Origin: Posidonia oceanica
Taxonomy: Eukaryota; Streptophyta; Magnoliopsida; Alismatales; Posidoniaceae
Length of the DNA stretch: 64,000 nt
Assembly: GCA_037176725.1 (NCBI GenBank)
Contig: JAZBRS010000020.1
Coordinates: forward strand, 101,264,501 to 101,328,500
Reading direction: 5' to 3'
Shown here: piece after piece, positions 1 through 12,692 of the stretch
Numbering within the stretch: the stretch's first letter is position 1
How the letters are laid out: each line of letters opens with the position of its first letter
Made by a program: the position numbers and the translations under genes
The notes under the pieces: model-generated
The model's input: only the letters and a program-made list of their open reading frames with translations
Database searches by the model: none
Told to the model about the DNA's origin: nothing

Positions 1-147
1 CTTTCCTTTTGCGTTTGCCTCTGTTTTCCGGTGTTTTCAAGTCGAAAATCCCTCCTCGGAACCAATCGCTAATAGCAACCTAATCTCGGTCAGTGCACGC
101 AAGCTTTGGCAGCATACATGGACGCGTCGATTTTCAGGGTTACTACA
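1..147 (+). repeat. E1 5' LTR, 3'-terminal part
   Basis: This stretch aligns base for base, with few differences, to the end of the 3' LTR at 17520-17666, including the terminal TTACTACA. A PBS follows at once. Only the U5 end is present; the rest of the LTR lies before the window. Confidence 0.93.
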
Positions 148-148
148 G

Positions 149-168
149 TGGTGACTTTGCTGGGGATA
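149..168 (+). other. E1 primer binding site
   Basis: TGGTGACTTTGCTGGGGATA starts two bases after the LTR end. It matches the E4 PBS (27861-27880) except for a few transitions. The TGGYGACT start and GGGGA tail are typical of Tat-lineage primer sites; I do not assign the tRNA. Confidence 0.85.
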
Positions 169-1360
169 CTAGACTCCGACTTTCGTTTCCACTCTTCTGC
201 TTTCTGTGTGGCTTACTTGTTTGCTTAGCTTAGCACCTGTCACCTTGTTTGTTTGCTTGCTGCATTATGCTTTACTCATTGCTTATCTCAGCATTTAATT
301 ACTTTACTTGCTTATCTATTGCTTTAATTCATGCACTTTCCTTACTTCATTATATGATTGCCATGCTTGCATGATTATTGCTTTAGTCCATGCCTTTTGT
401 CTGATGCTTGGTTTATTTCACACAAGTATACCATGCCACTACACTAATGCACCTGCCATGCTTTATATGCCTTTTGATGTGCTGGTTGTTTTCCATTTTC
501 ACTAAGCATGTCCACAACACTAGCACATGCCATGAGCATACTTTTTGCAATGATGTATGAAGTTTGCTTGCCATGCTTGGATGATTTTCTTCCCCTTTTT
601 GCATTAAGCCTTAGGACAATTAGAGACTGATTGCTTCCCCCACGGCTAACTAAAAATGGCAAGTAAAAATAAATTCTAGGTACAACTAGAGCCATCAACA
701 CACTTGCATCCCTTTGAGTTAATAAAATATGCAAGATAAAAGACTTTAATCATTTGCATGAAGCATCATATAGGGCATGCATCCTCTCATCTGAGTCCAC
801 CTACCAGTCTGTGAAGGATAGTCCCGGCCTCTTGCCCCATTGCTTTGGCATGGCGCAAGTCAATCGGTCTGTCCCCTTTTGTTAGGGGTTGTGTCGGTGT
901 TAGTGCAGGGTACCACCCATGCTTCGACAGGGTCGAGGCCACCAACGCACCACCCTATTACTACCTGAGCTTTGGCGAGGATTTAGACAGGGGACCTACT
1001 TTTTCTAGCCTGAGTCGGCGACCCGTACACCTGTAAGTGTTCGAAGTAGACTACCTACTAGGATACACTAGATTGGTGAGAGAGACCATGCTAGAGAGCA
1101 TACATGTCATTCATACCACAATTAAATGCATTTACATTTCATTTTTTGGTTCTAATCCTAGTTTCTATTGTGTCGCGCAGAGGTCAGTGAGCGAGTTCCC
1201 TAGCTGGAGCTCGAGTCCTTCCTCTTACTGACACCCCTGCTGAGACACCTGTGCTCGACCATCTTCTCTTGAGCTATCCGCTTTTGCAACGATAGCTCCT
1301 CCTAGAACTCGCCTTTTCACCTCTCGTCGCAGCCCTATTCTCACCCGCTCTCGGTCAGCG
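169..1360 (+). other. E1 untranslated leader
   Basis: About 1.2 kb between PBS and gag. No reading frame here is shared with E4, although the DNA is similar to the E4 leader (27881-29052), for example the block around 715-800 and the blocks at 790-1090. This is a long 5' leader with probable packaging and translation signals that I cannot pinpoint. Confidence 0.75.
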
Positions 1361-3430
1361 ATGGCCCAGCGCACCATTGAACCCCTACTTACCCTTGCCT
1401 CGGAGGTGGTTTCCACTTCGGTCCCTCCGACTTCCGCTTCCACTCCCTCTGTGCCCCTTGTGATACCAGGGTTCCATCCCATGGTGTCCAGGGCACCCCA
1501 GTTTGTTCCGGGGCGTTGGTAGACCTACGCCCCTCCGGATCCGGTTGTCGAGTCTATCTTGATGACCGCCACTCGCGTTCTGGAGGCACCTCTAACCCCA
1601 CTCTCCTAGGGCTACATCCCTCTCAACACCTTTTCTACTGCGGCGACCCTTGCTGTAGGACTTCAATCTCCTGGACAGTTTGTCCCTTTTGGCTCTGGTC
1701 CCTCGTCGACATTGCACCTCAGCATTCCCACTGACAGGACACCTAATGGAGACTGCCCAGTGGCTGTTGGGCATGGCTCTATCAGTCCCCCCTCTTTCAT
1801 TCTTACTGGTCTCGAGGTTCCTGTGCGGCCTGCTCCTGCATATCATGCATTCCCTTTTGCACTTTCGCCTAGACCATCACCTCAACTACTCACGGTTCCG
1901 ACGATGGGGGCACAGTTTCCGCCTCCTGCATCTGCACAGCACTACGCATAGCATGCACCTCTGCCACCTAGTGGCCAGCCTTTCGGGCTAGTTGGAGCAC
2001 AGTACCCCATAGGCCTGCCGCCCGGCACCGCGTCGGTGCGGCCACTGTTGCTCCAGCACTTTGCACTCACTGCACAGCATGTCATTTATCTGCCTCCATT
2101 GCATCAGGTTCAGACTTCGACATGCATTCCCTCTTACACTACACCTGCGCATGGGTACACTGGCCATCACGTTGCATCACCAGGCAATGCGATGGTGGAT
2201 CCGGAGGAGCACCTCGGTGCGACCCAATCGGTGTATGTGGTCTCTGCCCCTGCTGCCCTGTTACCTTCGACGGCTAATCCAGACCCCATCAATAATAGGG
2301 TGGATGTTCTGGAGAAAGCACTACGTCTAGTGCAGGGTACTGACCACTAGTCCTACCAGTTCCGGAACCTCTGCTACATCCCAGAGCCGGTACTCCCACT
2401 GAAGTTCAAAATCCCGAACTTTGAAAAATATAATGGTAGAGGCTGCCCCATAGCCCATTTGAAGGTGTACTACGGTGATCTCGCTCAGCCTCAGGTTGAT
2501 GAGAGGTTGCTGATCCGCTTGTTCCAGAAAAGTTTGATTGGTCCAGCCCTCAAGTGGTTCACATCGCTTGACATGAACACCCTCAAGACTTGGAACGACC
2601 TTAGCTAGGCGTTCCTGGAACAATACTCCTTCAACCTCAACCTGGTCCCAAAATGCGCGGACCTTGTCACAACCAAGCAGAATCCTAGCGAGCCATTCAG
2701 GGAGTACGTCGGCTGTTGGCTCGCCCTTGCTTCATAGGTTCGAGATAGGCCCTCTAACAAGGAGTCTATTGAGATCCTAATCAAAGGGGCGCAGCGATCT
2801 ACCGGGGCTCTACTTAGCATCCAACCCGTCACGACCTTCGTTGCACTGATCCGAGCTGGCGCTCGTGTAGAGAGTTCGTTGTGGAGTGGCAACTTCTCCG
2901 CACTCTCTGCGTTCGCCAAGCAGGCCTCCGCCAGCAGCAACAGCAGCAGTAGTAGCACCATCAACAACAACAGCGGTAGCAGCAGTAGCCGCCCTCGGAA
3001 GAAGGATCCTCCGAAGCCTGCTGTTGCATACGTCGACTCTCCTGCTGTGCCTGTTCATCTGGCGTCTCGGCCTGCCCTTGCTCAGATCATTTACGCACCA
3101 GCACCTAAGGCACACCTCACACCATAGATCACCACCACCGCTCGACCGGTCTATCCTGCCGCACCGGTTCAGTAAGGACAATACCAAAGGCAGAGACGGT
3201 CACTCGTAGACAGGCGGAAGTTCACCCCACTAGCGGAATCGCTGAGTGCCGTTCTTCCAAAGGTTGCGTCGCTCCTGAGCTTTCCAGAGGTTCGCTCGCC
3301 GCCAAACCCCCTTCCGCATTGGCATAAGGCGAATCTCTTCTGCAACTTCCATTGGAATATCGGGCATTCGATGGATAGTTGCTTCACCTTACGGAATGCT
3401 ATTCAGGATCTAATTGGATCGGGAACGATT
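1361..3430 (+). pseudogene. gag: E1 gag (broken)
   Basis: The capsid-nucleocapsid polyprotein would form the particle and bind element RNA. The start at 1361 (ATGGCCCAG) aligns with the E4 gag start. An early proline-rich part is followed by a retrotransposon gag core at about 2280-2880 (motifs KYNGRG, ERLLIRLFQKSL, ALKWFTSL, LEQYSF) and a serine/asparagine-rich linker (2930-2990). A zinc knuckle of form CX2HX4HX4C lies at 3341-3382, with the second cysteine position held by histidine as is common in this lineage. In-frame stops include TAG at about 1527, 2606-2608 and 3125-3127, and frameshifts affect the 5' third. It is not translatable as a whole. Confidence 0.85.
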
Positions 3431-6400
3431 GTGATCAACACGCACGAGACGTCCACTTCCACACCTCCCCTTGCATCAGCATCAGCATCTTCCCCTGCCA
3501 ACATTGTCCGCTAGCCCCTGTCGGAGCACTCCTATCCGGGAGGCGTGGGAACCTCGGGGATCCACTCTCTCTTCCTTTCCGGGTCTGCCACATCTGTGGT
3601 AGACCCCTCTGAGCTTATCCATGATGTTTCTGAACCCTTTCCAGTCTCTCCTTACCTTGCGGCTGTCGCTGGCTCTGAGTCGGGTGTTCATATGATCCGA
3701 CCGTGCGCCAGGCTGGAGCACTCTTCCGCGCTGCCCACCATGCTTCCTCGGGCTTAAGCCTCAATACACCTCCTAGGTAGGCCTCAGCTAGGATCCCCTG
3801 TCCACCTGTTAGGTAGACCTCAGCCTCCACCTGCTTTGCCTTCCCAGTAACCTCATCCATCTCCCCATCAACCAATAGACACCCCTGCAGTCCTGCTAGT
3901 GCTCGCTGCACGTGCTCCCGTGGTTATTAACCTAACCAGGGACACCCATTGTGTACCCTACAGTTACGCCATAGAAATGTGCACGGAAGTGACGTGATCG
4001 GGGAGGGTCTACAAGCCCACAGCACTGGTGGTTAGGCCTAGCCGTTCAGAACCTGCTGCAGCTCCTTCCTCAGGCCAACCCCTTGTACCTACCACAGCTG
4101 AACCTACCACCAAAGCTACACCTCCTACCACTAAAAAGGGCTAGCCCAAGGTCGACATCACCTCCCAATTAATGAAGGTTAGAGCCGACGTATCCATTTG
4201 GGACCTTATACACACATTCATCGAACACCGCGAGGCTTTTCTTCGCGTATTCCAAGCTACCCATGTGTCCCAAACCATAGAACCTGCCGCCTTGGAAAGC
4301 ATGGTCGGGATGATCGCGGAGCCCCAGATCATCTCTTTCACAAGTGATGAGCTGCCTCTTGCAGGGATTAATCATAACCAACCCTTGTTCGTCATGGTAC
4401 AATTCAAAAACTTCCGCATTCCCCTTGCGTTGGTCGATAATGGGTCAGGCCTCAATGTCTGTCCCTTGCGTACAGCAACAAAGCTCGGATTCAAAGCCGA
4501 GGACATTATTCCAGCTGTAAAGGGAATGACAGCTTTTGATAACACCCACCATGACGTTCTAGGGATTTTGATTATTCCTCTCATCAATGGCCTAGTCACA
4601 TTCGACGTGGAATTCTACGTCGTCGACCTAGAGCCCATTTTCAATTTTCTGCTTAGGCGCCCTTGGCTCTACAAGCATCAGGTCATCCCCTCGACCCTCT
4701 ATCGCACGATCAAGTTTCGTCGAGGTGATGATGTCATCGTTGTCATGGCGGAGAATTTTGAGAAGGAGCGGATCGAGACAGTCTCCTTTGTCTCTTCACA
4801 GACTGTCCCCTTTGACCCTGAACTTTCAGATGCTTTATACCACGTTAATCGGTGCGAGCCGGTTAACTTTATTACAGATCTTGAACGTGTCAACTCCTTG
4901 GCCATTCACAATAACCCTTTCCAGATGGTCGAAAACGTCTGTCATAGGTGGGGTTACGTCAAGGGGACACCGCTCGGGCGATACGACCAGGGAATCGTTG
5001 AGCCGATCGTGGTAGTGGAGTGAAGAGACAACAAGGGTCTTGGATACGACCCACGGGCTGATGAAAGTAAGCACTCGCAGCCAAAGAATCGAAGGATGTT
5101 CATACCCCAGGACCTTGCTAACTTCACAAGTGTAGGTACAGTGGGTTCAAGCGGTGATCAGGCCATAGTGCAATTGGAGTCGTGCCAAAGCCCTTCGCTA
5201 CCGACGGAAGAATGGGTCTGCATTGAGGACTACCACTCGGATGAGGAGCAGTCTGACACAGTAGGGGCAGCCCAAACCTACAGTGAAGTCCAACTCGACA
5301 CGGTAGCTTCTCGGTTAGTTTGTCTAGCCCTTTCCTCCATAGATAAAGCAGCAGATTTGGCAGGCCCTTTGGCAGAATTGATAGTTTCTGATCTTCTTAT
5401 AGTCATATCAGCATCACCGATAACAGTAGCAGCAGCTCCGAAGTTAGGGACACCAGCTCAGGCATAGTTAGCTAGTCTGCCAGTGGCCGTAGTCGCATTA
5501 GTACGGCTGTCACCCTCTCTGGTGGGTCAGTCACTTAATTCAGTCAGCAGCGCGACTCGGCCCACTTCAGCAGCCGCACCACAAGCAATGCCAGTGGTTC
5601 AGTCAGTCACACTTCCTCCTACCTTAGGACATCAAGCCTCGTGGCAGGCCCCCTATGGCGTTAGAGGCTGTGCAGTCACCATCACCACCAGATACAGGGG
5701 TCTTGTCAGGTAGCACAACCCCCCAGCTGTTGGCCATCCAGAAGAGCATTTGTGCCTCCCTTCCACTTGCAGTAGTGACTTTGGTAGCGCACCCGTTTGG
5801 GGCGTCGCTGACCAATCTGTTTGGATCTCTGATCACCAGGTCGCCGTGATCAGCCGCGCCCGCAGGCTAGCCAGAGCAAGCACCCAGAGTAGTGGTACAT
5901 CTAGTGGCCGGGCCAGAGCCAGAGGCCCCAGGCGCCTACAACGTCGACTCACCCTCGGATGAGGAAGGAGTGGTGGTAGAGGCCCAAGTTGACTCGCTGA
6001 TGGGGGACTTGGAGGTGTTGTTCCAGGAACAGCTCGCGTCGCTGACTGAGGACCTGGCAACGTATCAGACGGCAAGGAAAGGGAAAGCCGTGGCTACGGA
6101 CCCCTTCCCGCAGAAGGACCATCCTCTATCATGGTCATTGAAGAAGACTCAACAGCAGTGGCCCCCACCAGACCAGATGAACTGATCACTCTGCAGCCAT
6201 AAGGTGGGTCTAGGTGGTTGGTGCAGCGCATGCCCCACTTCGGCAGTGTAGTAGGCGATAGTACCCTGATCAGCCGCCAGTTTGGTATACCCTCCACAAG
6301 CACAACAAGAAGCATGGAGGAGGAAGCATCAGCAATACAAACAGTGATAGAATCAGCTGAATCAGTAGAGCCAGCTGTAGTAGGGTCAGTAGCAGCGTCA

Positions 6401-6600
6401 GAAATCAAGTCAGCAGGGCCAGCAGGGCTGGCAGAGTCAGCAGTAGCAGAACAGGAAGAGGAAGTTGCCAGGACAGAGGTCGCACACCGAGGATATAGAA
6501 ACACTCAAGTAAGTGTGACCATCCTGAAGCATCATCAGGACCAAGAAGCGTAGCATTTACACTCCTTTGATATAACAGACCCCACCATTGAAAAGGAGAT
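3431..6600 (+). pseudogene. E1 protease and low-complexity linker (broken)
   Basis: This continues the gag frame. A 283-codon open stretch at 4172-5023 holds the aspartic protease, which would cut the polyprotein. The active-site motif is LVDNGSGLNV, with the catalytic Asp codon at 4436-4438, and the flap-distal motif NFLLRRPWLYKH follows about 70 residues later. The motif reads DNGS rather than the usual D(S/T)G, as in E4. Downstream lies a long Ser/Ala/Pro/Glu-rich linker with little conservation. Stops such as TAG at 3757 and TGA at 5021-5023, and a one-base insertion near 5650 (E4 has one C fewer), break the frame. Confidence 0.85.
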
Positions 6601-8190
6601 CCTCTCAGAACTTATTACATATGGAGAGGAGGATGATGCAGGCAAAGTTGAGAATGATGGACCATCGCCTGAGTTTCGGCCCTATGACGACGATCTAGAA
6701 GGCCCCAACCTCCACGTCAAAGAGGAGACGGAGGTTGTCAACATTGGCACAGCCGAAGAAGCCCAAGAGGTCCGTATCAGTGCCCAACTATCGCCCTAGG
6801 CCAGAGCAGAGTTCATTGCATTCTTGAAAGAGTATGCAGATGTCTTCGCCTGGAGCTATGAAGATATGGTCGGCCTCGATGTCGAAATAGTGGTGCATAA
6901 CCTGCCCTTGAATCCAGATGCCAAGCCAGTAAAGCAGAAGTTAAGAAGATAGTGACCGCAGTGGCTGCTCATGATGAAAGAGGAGATAATGAAGCAGTAC
7001 AATGTCAATTTTCTAAAGGTCGTCCTTAACCCTAAGTGGCTTGTGAATGTTGTGCCAGTGCCCAAGAAGGATGGCCGGTCCGGATGTGCATCGACTACAG
7101 GGACTTGAACAAGGCGAGTCCCAAGGACGATTTCCCATTACCTCACATTGACGTCCTAGTCGACAATACTACAGGCCACAAGATGCTATCCTTTATGGAC
7201 GGCTTCTCCGGCTACAATCAAATCAAAATGGCAGAAGAAGACATGGAGAAGACATCATTTATCACCCCCTAGGGGGTTTTCTGCTACCAAGTCATGCCGT
7301 TTGGGCTCAAGAACGCTGCACAACCTATCAAAGGGCGATGACAGCACTTTTCCACGACCTCATGCACCAAGAAGTTGAGGTTTACGTGGATGATATGATT
7401 GCCAAGACCAAAGAGCCTGAGGATCACCTCGCCTGTCTGAAGAAGCTCTTTAACTGCTTAAGAAAGTACAAGCTGCACCTTAATCCCAGTAAATGTGTAT
7501 TCAAGGTGTCGTCCGGGAAACTCCTGGGATACATTGTCAGTCAGAGAGGGATTGAGGTGGACTTGAGCAAGACAAAAGCCATCGTGGAGATGCCACCCCC
7601 TAGGACTGAAAAGGAGGTCCGAGGCCTACTAGGGCGTTTACAGTATATCAGTCGATTCATTGTGCAGCTTACGCCCATCTGTGAACCCATAGTCAAGCTC
7701 CTAAAGAAGAATGCACAAATCAGCTAGAGCGAGGAGTGCCAGGCTGCATTTGACAAAATCAAGCAGCTACTGATCAAGCCTCCTGTCTTGGTTCCTCCCA
7801 CGCTGGGGAGACCTTTGCTTCTCTACCTTTCTACCATGCAGCATTCCATGGGCGCCGTTTTGGGCCAACATGATGAATCGAGTAGAAAGGAGCGTGCCAT
7901 TTATTATCTAAGGAAGAAGTTCAATGAATGCGAAGCCAGGTATAGCACAATAGAGAAGACCTGCTTATCTCTTGTCTAGGCTGCACAGAAATTATGGTAC
8001 TATATGATGGCATATCTGGTTTAGCTTTTATGTCAGCATGACCCCATCAAATTCCTCTTCCAGAAGCCGACCATGGTGGGCAGATGTGTTAAGTGACAGG
8101 TGTTGTTGTCTTAGTACGACATCACCTTCGTCACACAGAAATCCATGAAGGGCCAAGCCATGGTAGATCATCTTGTTGACTTTCCTCTAC
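6601..8190 (+). pseudogene. pol: E1 reverse transcriptase and RNase H (broken)
   Basis: The enzyme would copy element RNA into DNA. Visible in order: an N-terminal segment (AFLKEYADVFAWSYEDM, 6815-6870), the PVPKKDG and IDYRDLNKASPKDDFPLPHID motifs (7055-7155), LSFMDGFSGYNQIKM with a catalytic Asp (7190-7230), and the YVDD box at 7383-7394, intact. The thumb and the retroviral-type RNase H follow (7780-8190). Breaks: adjacent TAG-TGA at 6950-6955 where E4 reads TGG-CGA; TAG at 7270-7272 and 7725-7727, both TGG in E4; TAG at 7977-7979; TGA at 8094-8096; and frameshifts near 7020 and 7320. Confidence 0.9.
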
Positions 8191-8686
8191 CTGAGTACCA
8201 GCCTCTCCAGACGCAGTTCCCGGATGAGGATATCCTCTTTGCAATGGAGGACTCTAATGAGAAAAACCTTGAGGATCAAGAGCAGTGGCAGTTGTACTTC
8301 GATGGCACTGTCAACAAGAAGGGCTGAGGCGTAGGCATAGTGCTGACAACGCCACAAAGGCAGATGATTCCTTTTGCGAGGAAGCTGACTTTCAAATGCA
8401 CCAACAATGAAGCAGAATTTGAAGTGTGCATCCTGGGATTGAAGGTCGCCCTCGAACATAAGGCGCAGAAGCTGCATGTGCACGGTGATGCCATGCTAGT
8501 GATCTCTCAAGTGAATGGCGACTAGAGAACAAAGGATCCAAAGCTTGTGCCATATCACGAACACCTGCTGAAGCTGATAGAAGAATTTGAAAGCATCCAC
8601 TTCACATACATGAACAGAGCAAGGAACGCATATGCAGATGCACTGGCAACCCTGGCATCTGGCTCAGTATACGGGAAGACTGTACG
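8191..8686 (+). pseudogene. E1 second (archaeal-type) RNase H, broken
   Basis: A second RNase H domain between the first RNase H and integrase is characteristic of the Tat clade. Motifs: LYFDGTVNKKG (8296-8325), NNEAEFEVCILGL (8404-8440), HGDAMLVISQVNG (8481-8518) and NARNAYADALATLA (8620-8660), which carry the expected acidic residues. Stops occur at 8325-8327 (TGA; CGA in E4) and 8523-8525 (TAG; TGG in E4). Confidence 0.8.
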
Positions 8687-10006
8687 GTGGATGTATCAGT
8701 TACCCGCATAGAGCAGCCTGCGCATTGCATGAGCATAGAAGAGGTAGATCCAGCAGAAGAACGGCCATGGTATCATGACATCAAGGCCTTCCTGGAGTCT
8801 GGTAGCCTTCCGCTCGGCACCTCAGCAGCAAATAAAAGAACTTTGGTGCGTTTGGCGTCGAAGTATGTGTTAGGGGCAGGGCAGTTATACAGAAGATCAT
8901 ACAATCATATGCTATTACGCTGCCTGAACAAGTCAGAGGCTGACATGCTGATGCTTCAAGTGCACGCAGGGACTTGCGGCCTGCATATGAATGACGTCCT
9001 CCTAGCCAAGAAGATCATGCTCCAAGGCTATTTCTGGCTAACCATGGAAGCAGACTGCTGCCAGTTTGTGTGTAAGTGCCACAACTACCAGATCCATGGC
9101 AACTTTATTCGGGCTCCTCCACAACATCTGCACAACATGTCATCGCCCTGGCCTTTCTCCACCTGGGGGATCGATGTCATTGGTGCAATACATACTGCTG
9201 CTTCAAATGGTCATCGCTTCATTCTGGTGGCGATTGACTACTTTACTAAGTGGGTGGAAGCCACCTCATACAAAGCTGTCACAGCCACGACGACAGAGAA
9301 ATTTATCAGAAACAATATCGTCACTCGGTATGGGATCCTGCACTCCATCATCTCTGACAACGGCTCGACCATCATTGCCAAAAGGACCAAAGAATACTTG
9401 TAGAGCCTCAAGATCAAGCATCACAAGTCCTCACCCTATCGGCCACAGATGAACGGACTAGTGGAGTCTGCCAACAAGAACATTGTCAAAATCATGAAGA
9501 AGATGGCAGAAACCCACAAGGAATGGCATGACAAGCTTCTGTACGCTCCCTGGGCGTACAGGACATCAGTCCGGACGTCAATAGGAGCCACATCGTACTC
9601 TTTGGTGTACGGCATGGAGGCGGTGCTGCCTGTCGAAGTAGAGATCCTCTCACTACGAATCTTACGAGAAGCTGAGCTAGAGGAGGTAGAGTGGGTCGAA
9701 GACCGCTACGTCCAACTGAATCTGATCGACAAGCATAGGCTGCAAGCTATGCACAACGCTCAATGTTATCAGAAGAGGATGGCCAGAGCGTACTTAAAGA
9801 AAGTTCAGCTCAAAAGTTTCCAGCTAGGAGATCTGGTTCTGCGTGCCATTCACCTTCCAGACGGTTGAGGCAAATTCTGACCCAACTGGCGTGGCCCCTT
9901 TGTGGTCAAGCAAGCATTCTCGGGTGGTGCAGCAATTCTTGAGGACATGGACCAGGTTGAGCAGTTGGAGCCGGTCAACTCGTGTTACCTCAAGAAGTAC
10001 TATTAG
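8687..10006 (+). pseudogene. E1 integrase (broken)
   Basis: It would insert element cDNA into the genome. The HHCC zinc domain (8960-9090) has lost its last cysteine: CHNY instead of CHNC, Tyr codon at 9086-9088. The catalytic core has Asp in WGIDVIG (9173-9175), Asp in SDNG (about 9357) and Glu in LVESANK (about 9460). The C-terminal part ends near YLKKYY at 10006. Stops: TAG at 9401-9403, TGA at 9866-9868 and 9877-9879; the last two are CGA in E4. No chromodomain is visible. Confidence 0.88.
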
Positions 10007-11489
10007 TGACCCAGGGCAACTCACTTTGCAGATCCCCCTTTCCTGTTCTATCTCTTGCATCTTCACCTTTGTACATCCGCATATCGTCTTTATTCCATCC
10101 CTTACATCTTTGCCCCTGTACATCTTCACACATCTCCTTGTCATATCTCTTGTATTTGCCATCACTGTACATCTCCACGCATTTCTTCCTTTTCAAGCAT
10201 ATCTCTTTCAAAAAACCAAAAAATCATCATCATCATAATCATCAATCATAAATCATGCATAACATTCAGCTCGGTGATGAAAACCAGAAGTGCTTGCCTA
10301 CTCAAGAAGGAGTCTACCCGACCTCACCTGACACTACTTAGATGTCTTAGCTAGTGAGGGAGCCACCACTTAGTGAGTATAGGCGAAATGCCCAAACACC
10401 TAAGGACTTACACCTCTAGAGGGAGGAAAAATACTAGGGTATAGTCGAAAGTATGAGCCAGAAAAGAAGATATGTCTAAGCATGGGCGTAAGAGAGAAGA
10501 ATAGAAGGCGAAGACAGAAGTCAGTCCTAGAGATAGAGGTGTGCAGCATGACCCTGTCCCTCCAACTTGTCCTGGAGAAGGCCTAGCCCCCCATGTCCCA
10601 AAACCAAGCACCCATTGCCTCTAGATTAGGGATAGCGGAAACCTGCAAGCCAAGAAAAAAGAAAAAAAAGAAGCAAAAAAAAAAGAGAAAAAAAAGGAAA
10701 AAAAAAGAGAGAAATAAAAGTCAACTCCAGAAATAAAGGCAAGTAGCGTGATCTCGCCCCTTTTACCTACCCTAGAGAGGAATCAAAGTTCAAGCCTGTA
10801 CAATCTACAAATCCCTTGGGACTTAACCCTCGTCTAGCAGCAACACCCCGGCCTCAAACCAGGTCTCCCATACCTCCAAGCCAGGGGTAGGGGGAATCCT
10901 GCACACTTATGTGGGAGCAAACAAAAGAGAGAAAAAAGAAAAGAGTAGGTGTAAGTCCTTGAGAGTTTGGCATGAAGCCTGCCCTCTTTACACCACCACC
11001 AAACACCACCAACACCCTTTCTTAGAGTGTCACCAACAAGTTAGGAGTTTGAGTAGAGTCCAGTGAGTTAGGGACCGCTCTCTTCCTACACAGTAGGCGC
11101 TAAAGCACTCTGTATGCTTAAGGTAAAGCATACCAATCATAAATCACGCATACATCTGCATCATCAATCATTCTTTTCCTTCTCTCATTCCGCTCTGCAA
11201 AACTTGCCTTAGCATTAAGACAGTACTCCTACTAAGCACAGGTTGACCTCCTCCGAGCTATGCTGGTCCAGAGCTCCTACCGGACCCTACCTGTGCAAAT
11301 AGAATGCCCCTTTGTTTGAATGTGCTTAAGTCTGTGTTTTGAATGCTAACTGCTGAACATGTCGAATTGCTTTACTAGCTTCTGAATTCACTTATCTGCC
11401 AGTGATTATATGAAATCTGATGATCTACATCCTTGGTAACAGGTACTTGAAGATTGTGCAACAGCTAACTGCATTCTCCTTCTTGCGCC
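10007..11489 (+). other. E1 spacer between integrase and accessory ORF
   Basis: About 1.5 kb without conserved coding sequence. It begins pyrimidine-rich, then has an A/purine tract (10640-10715) matching a similar tract in E4 (38480-38600). A sequence reading AACAG|GTAC at about 11438-11447, also found at the same place in E4 (39299-39307), could be a 3' splice acceptor giving a spliced mRNA for the ORF that follows. Confidence 0.6.
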
Positions 11490-12692
11490 ATGGGCTTCCC
11501 TACTCTAGTGACCTCAATGCATTACTCTGATATCTTGCGAGAATGGATCAGCAAGCTCACCAAGGATGACTGTGAAAAGCTACGCCTGTGGGGCATTCCA
11601 ACCAAACTTCTGAAGGCCGTTGACGTTGAAGTGAGCCGACATTTTCTGTGCATCGCTGCAAGATTTTGGAAATCAGCACACCACGTCTTCCTCTTTGGCA
11701 GAATGAAATTGACGCCTACACTGAAGGAAGTGCGCCGGATCTGCGACTTCTCCAAGATCATGGGACCGCTTATCTTCATGAGGTGCGACAAATACATCGC
11801 AGTCCTAAGCCAGCTGTCTGGGCTCTCTACTCAAGGTTGCCAGCAAAGACTGATTTGCACCAACGGGCTCACGCCCATGCTCCGCCTAGCGTACTTTGAC
11901 GAGACTGTGGAAAAGCATGCTGAACTCGGGGACGAGCTGTGGCACTGGGGATTTGTCACTCGCTTCCTAGGCGAGCTGATCTTTACTCATGGCTAGATGA
12001 TTTTGGCCATTGAGATCGCTGAAATAGCACTTGCTGTGGTGACCCGACAGATAGACCTGGCACCAGTTGTCCTGGTAGAGACATACCGTGGGTTGGACCG
12101 CATCTCGCATTGCTGCCGCCACTTCCATGGTTGCGGAGTACTCATATAGATCTGGCTAGTCGCTCACCTGGAGATAGACCTTCTACGCCCCCAGGCGCGT
12201 GCTTTTGAAACCTACTGCAACAGCGACCACGCCAAAACAATCAAGAGCATCCAGGAGGAATACGAGAAGCTGTCAAAGCTAACGGATGATGCAGTAACCT
12301 GGCGTATCATCCCATCCGTGGTTGAGCCATTCACTGTCTTCATCGGCACCTGCGACATGCAACTGGTTGTGCTACCAGGATTCACTATGGGTGTGGAATA
12401 CCACCCTATCAGAGTCATGCGGCAATTTGGCTTCCGACAGGGCACCTTCATTGACAACATAGCGCCCAGGCTTCTCCAGACATATCTCCTCAGTTCAACT
12501 ACTACAACAAAAGAGCTGGCCATCCTAATACAGTACGGAGTGCGGTCGACAGACATCGCGGCTGCAAGGGGCTTAGGATGCACTCCTGAGTACATGGCCA
12601 AGGTGCAGGAGCTCTGGCCCATCAACGAGATCCCACCTGGCGCCCCCTTGTTCCCTGACTCCAGGAAATCAAAGAAGGCCCGAACCAGCTAG
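11490..12692 (+). pseudogene. E1 sense accessory ORF, DUF7745-like
   Basis: A 401-codon frame starting ATGGGCTTC, on the element's own coding strand, after integrase. It is homologous to E4 39355-40546. Conserved features include VEVSRHFLCIAARFW, LTPTLKEVRRICDF, ELGDELWHWGFVTRFLGEL and a basic end (RKSKKARTS). The pattern of predicted helices and PTLEEVxRI motif resembles the plant transposon-associated DUF7745 / plant mobile domain group; the family name is from memory of such motifs and is probable, not proven. Two in-frame TAGs interrupt it: 11994-11996 and about 12147. Function is unknown; retention in two sister elements argues for a past role. Confidence 0.65.

Noticed and set aside
10640..10715. 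Poly(A)-like tract as the tail of an inserted SINE or processed gene
   Set aside because: The same purine tract is at the homologous place in E4 (38480-38600), so it belongs to the element.
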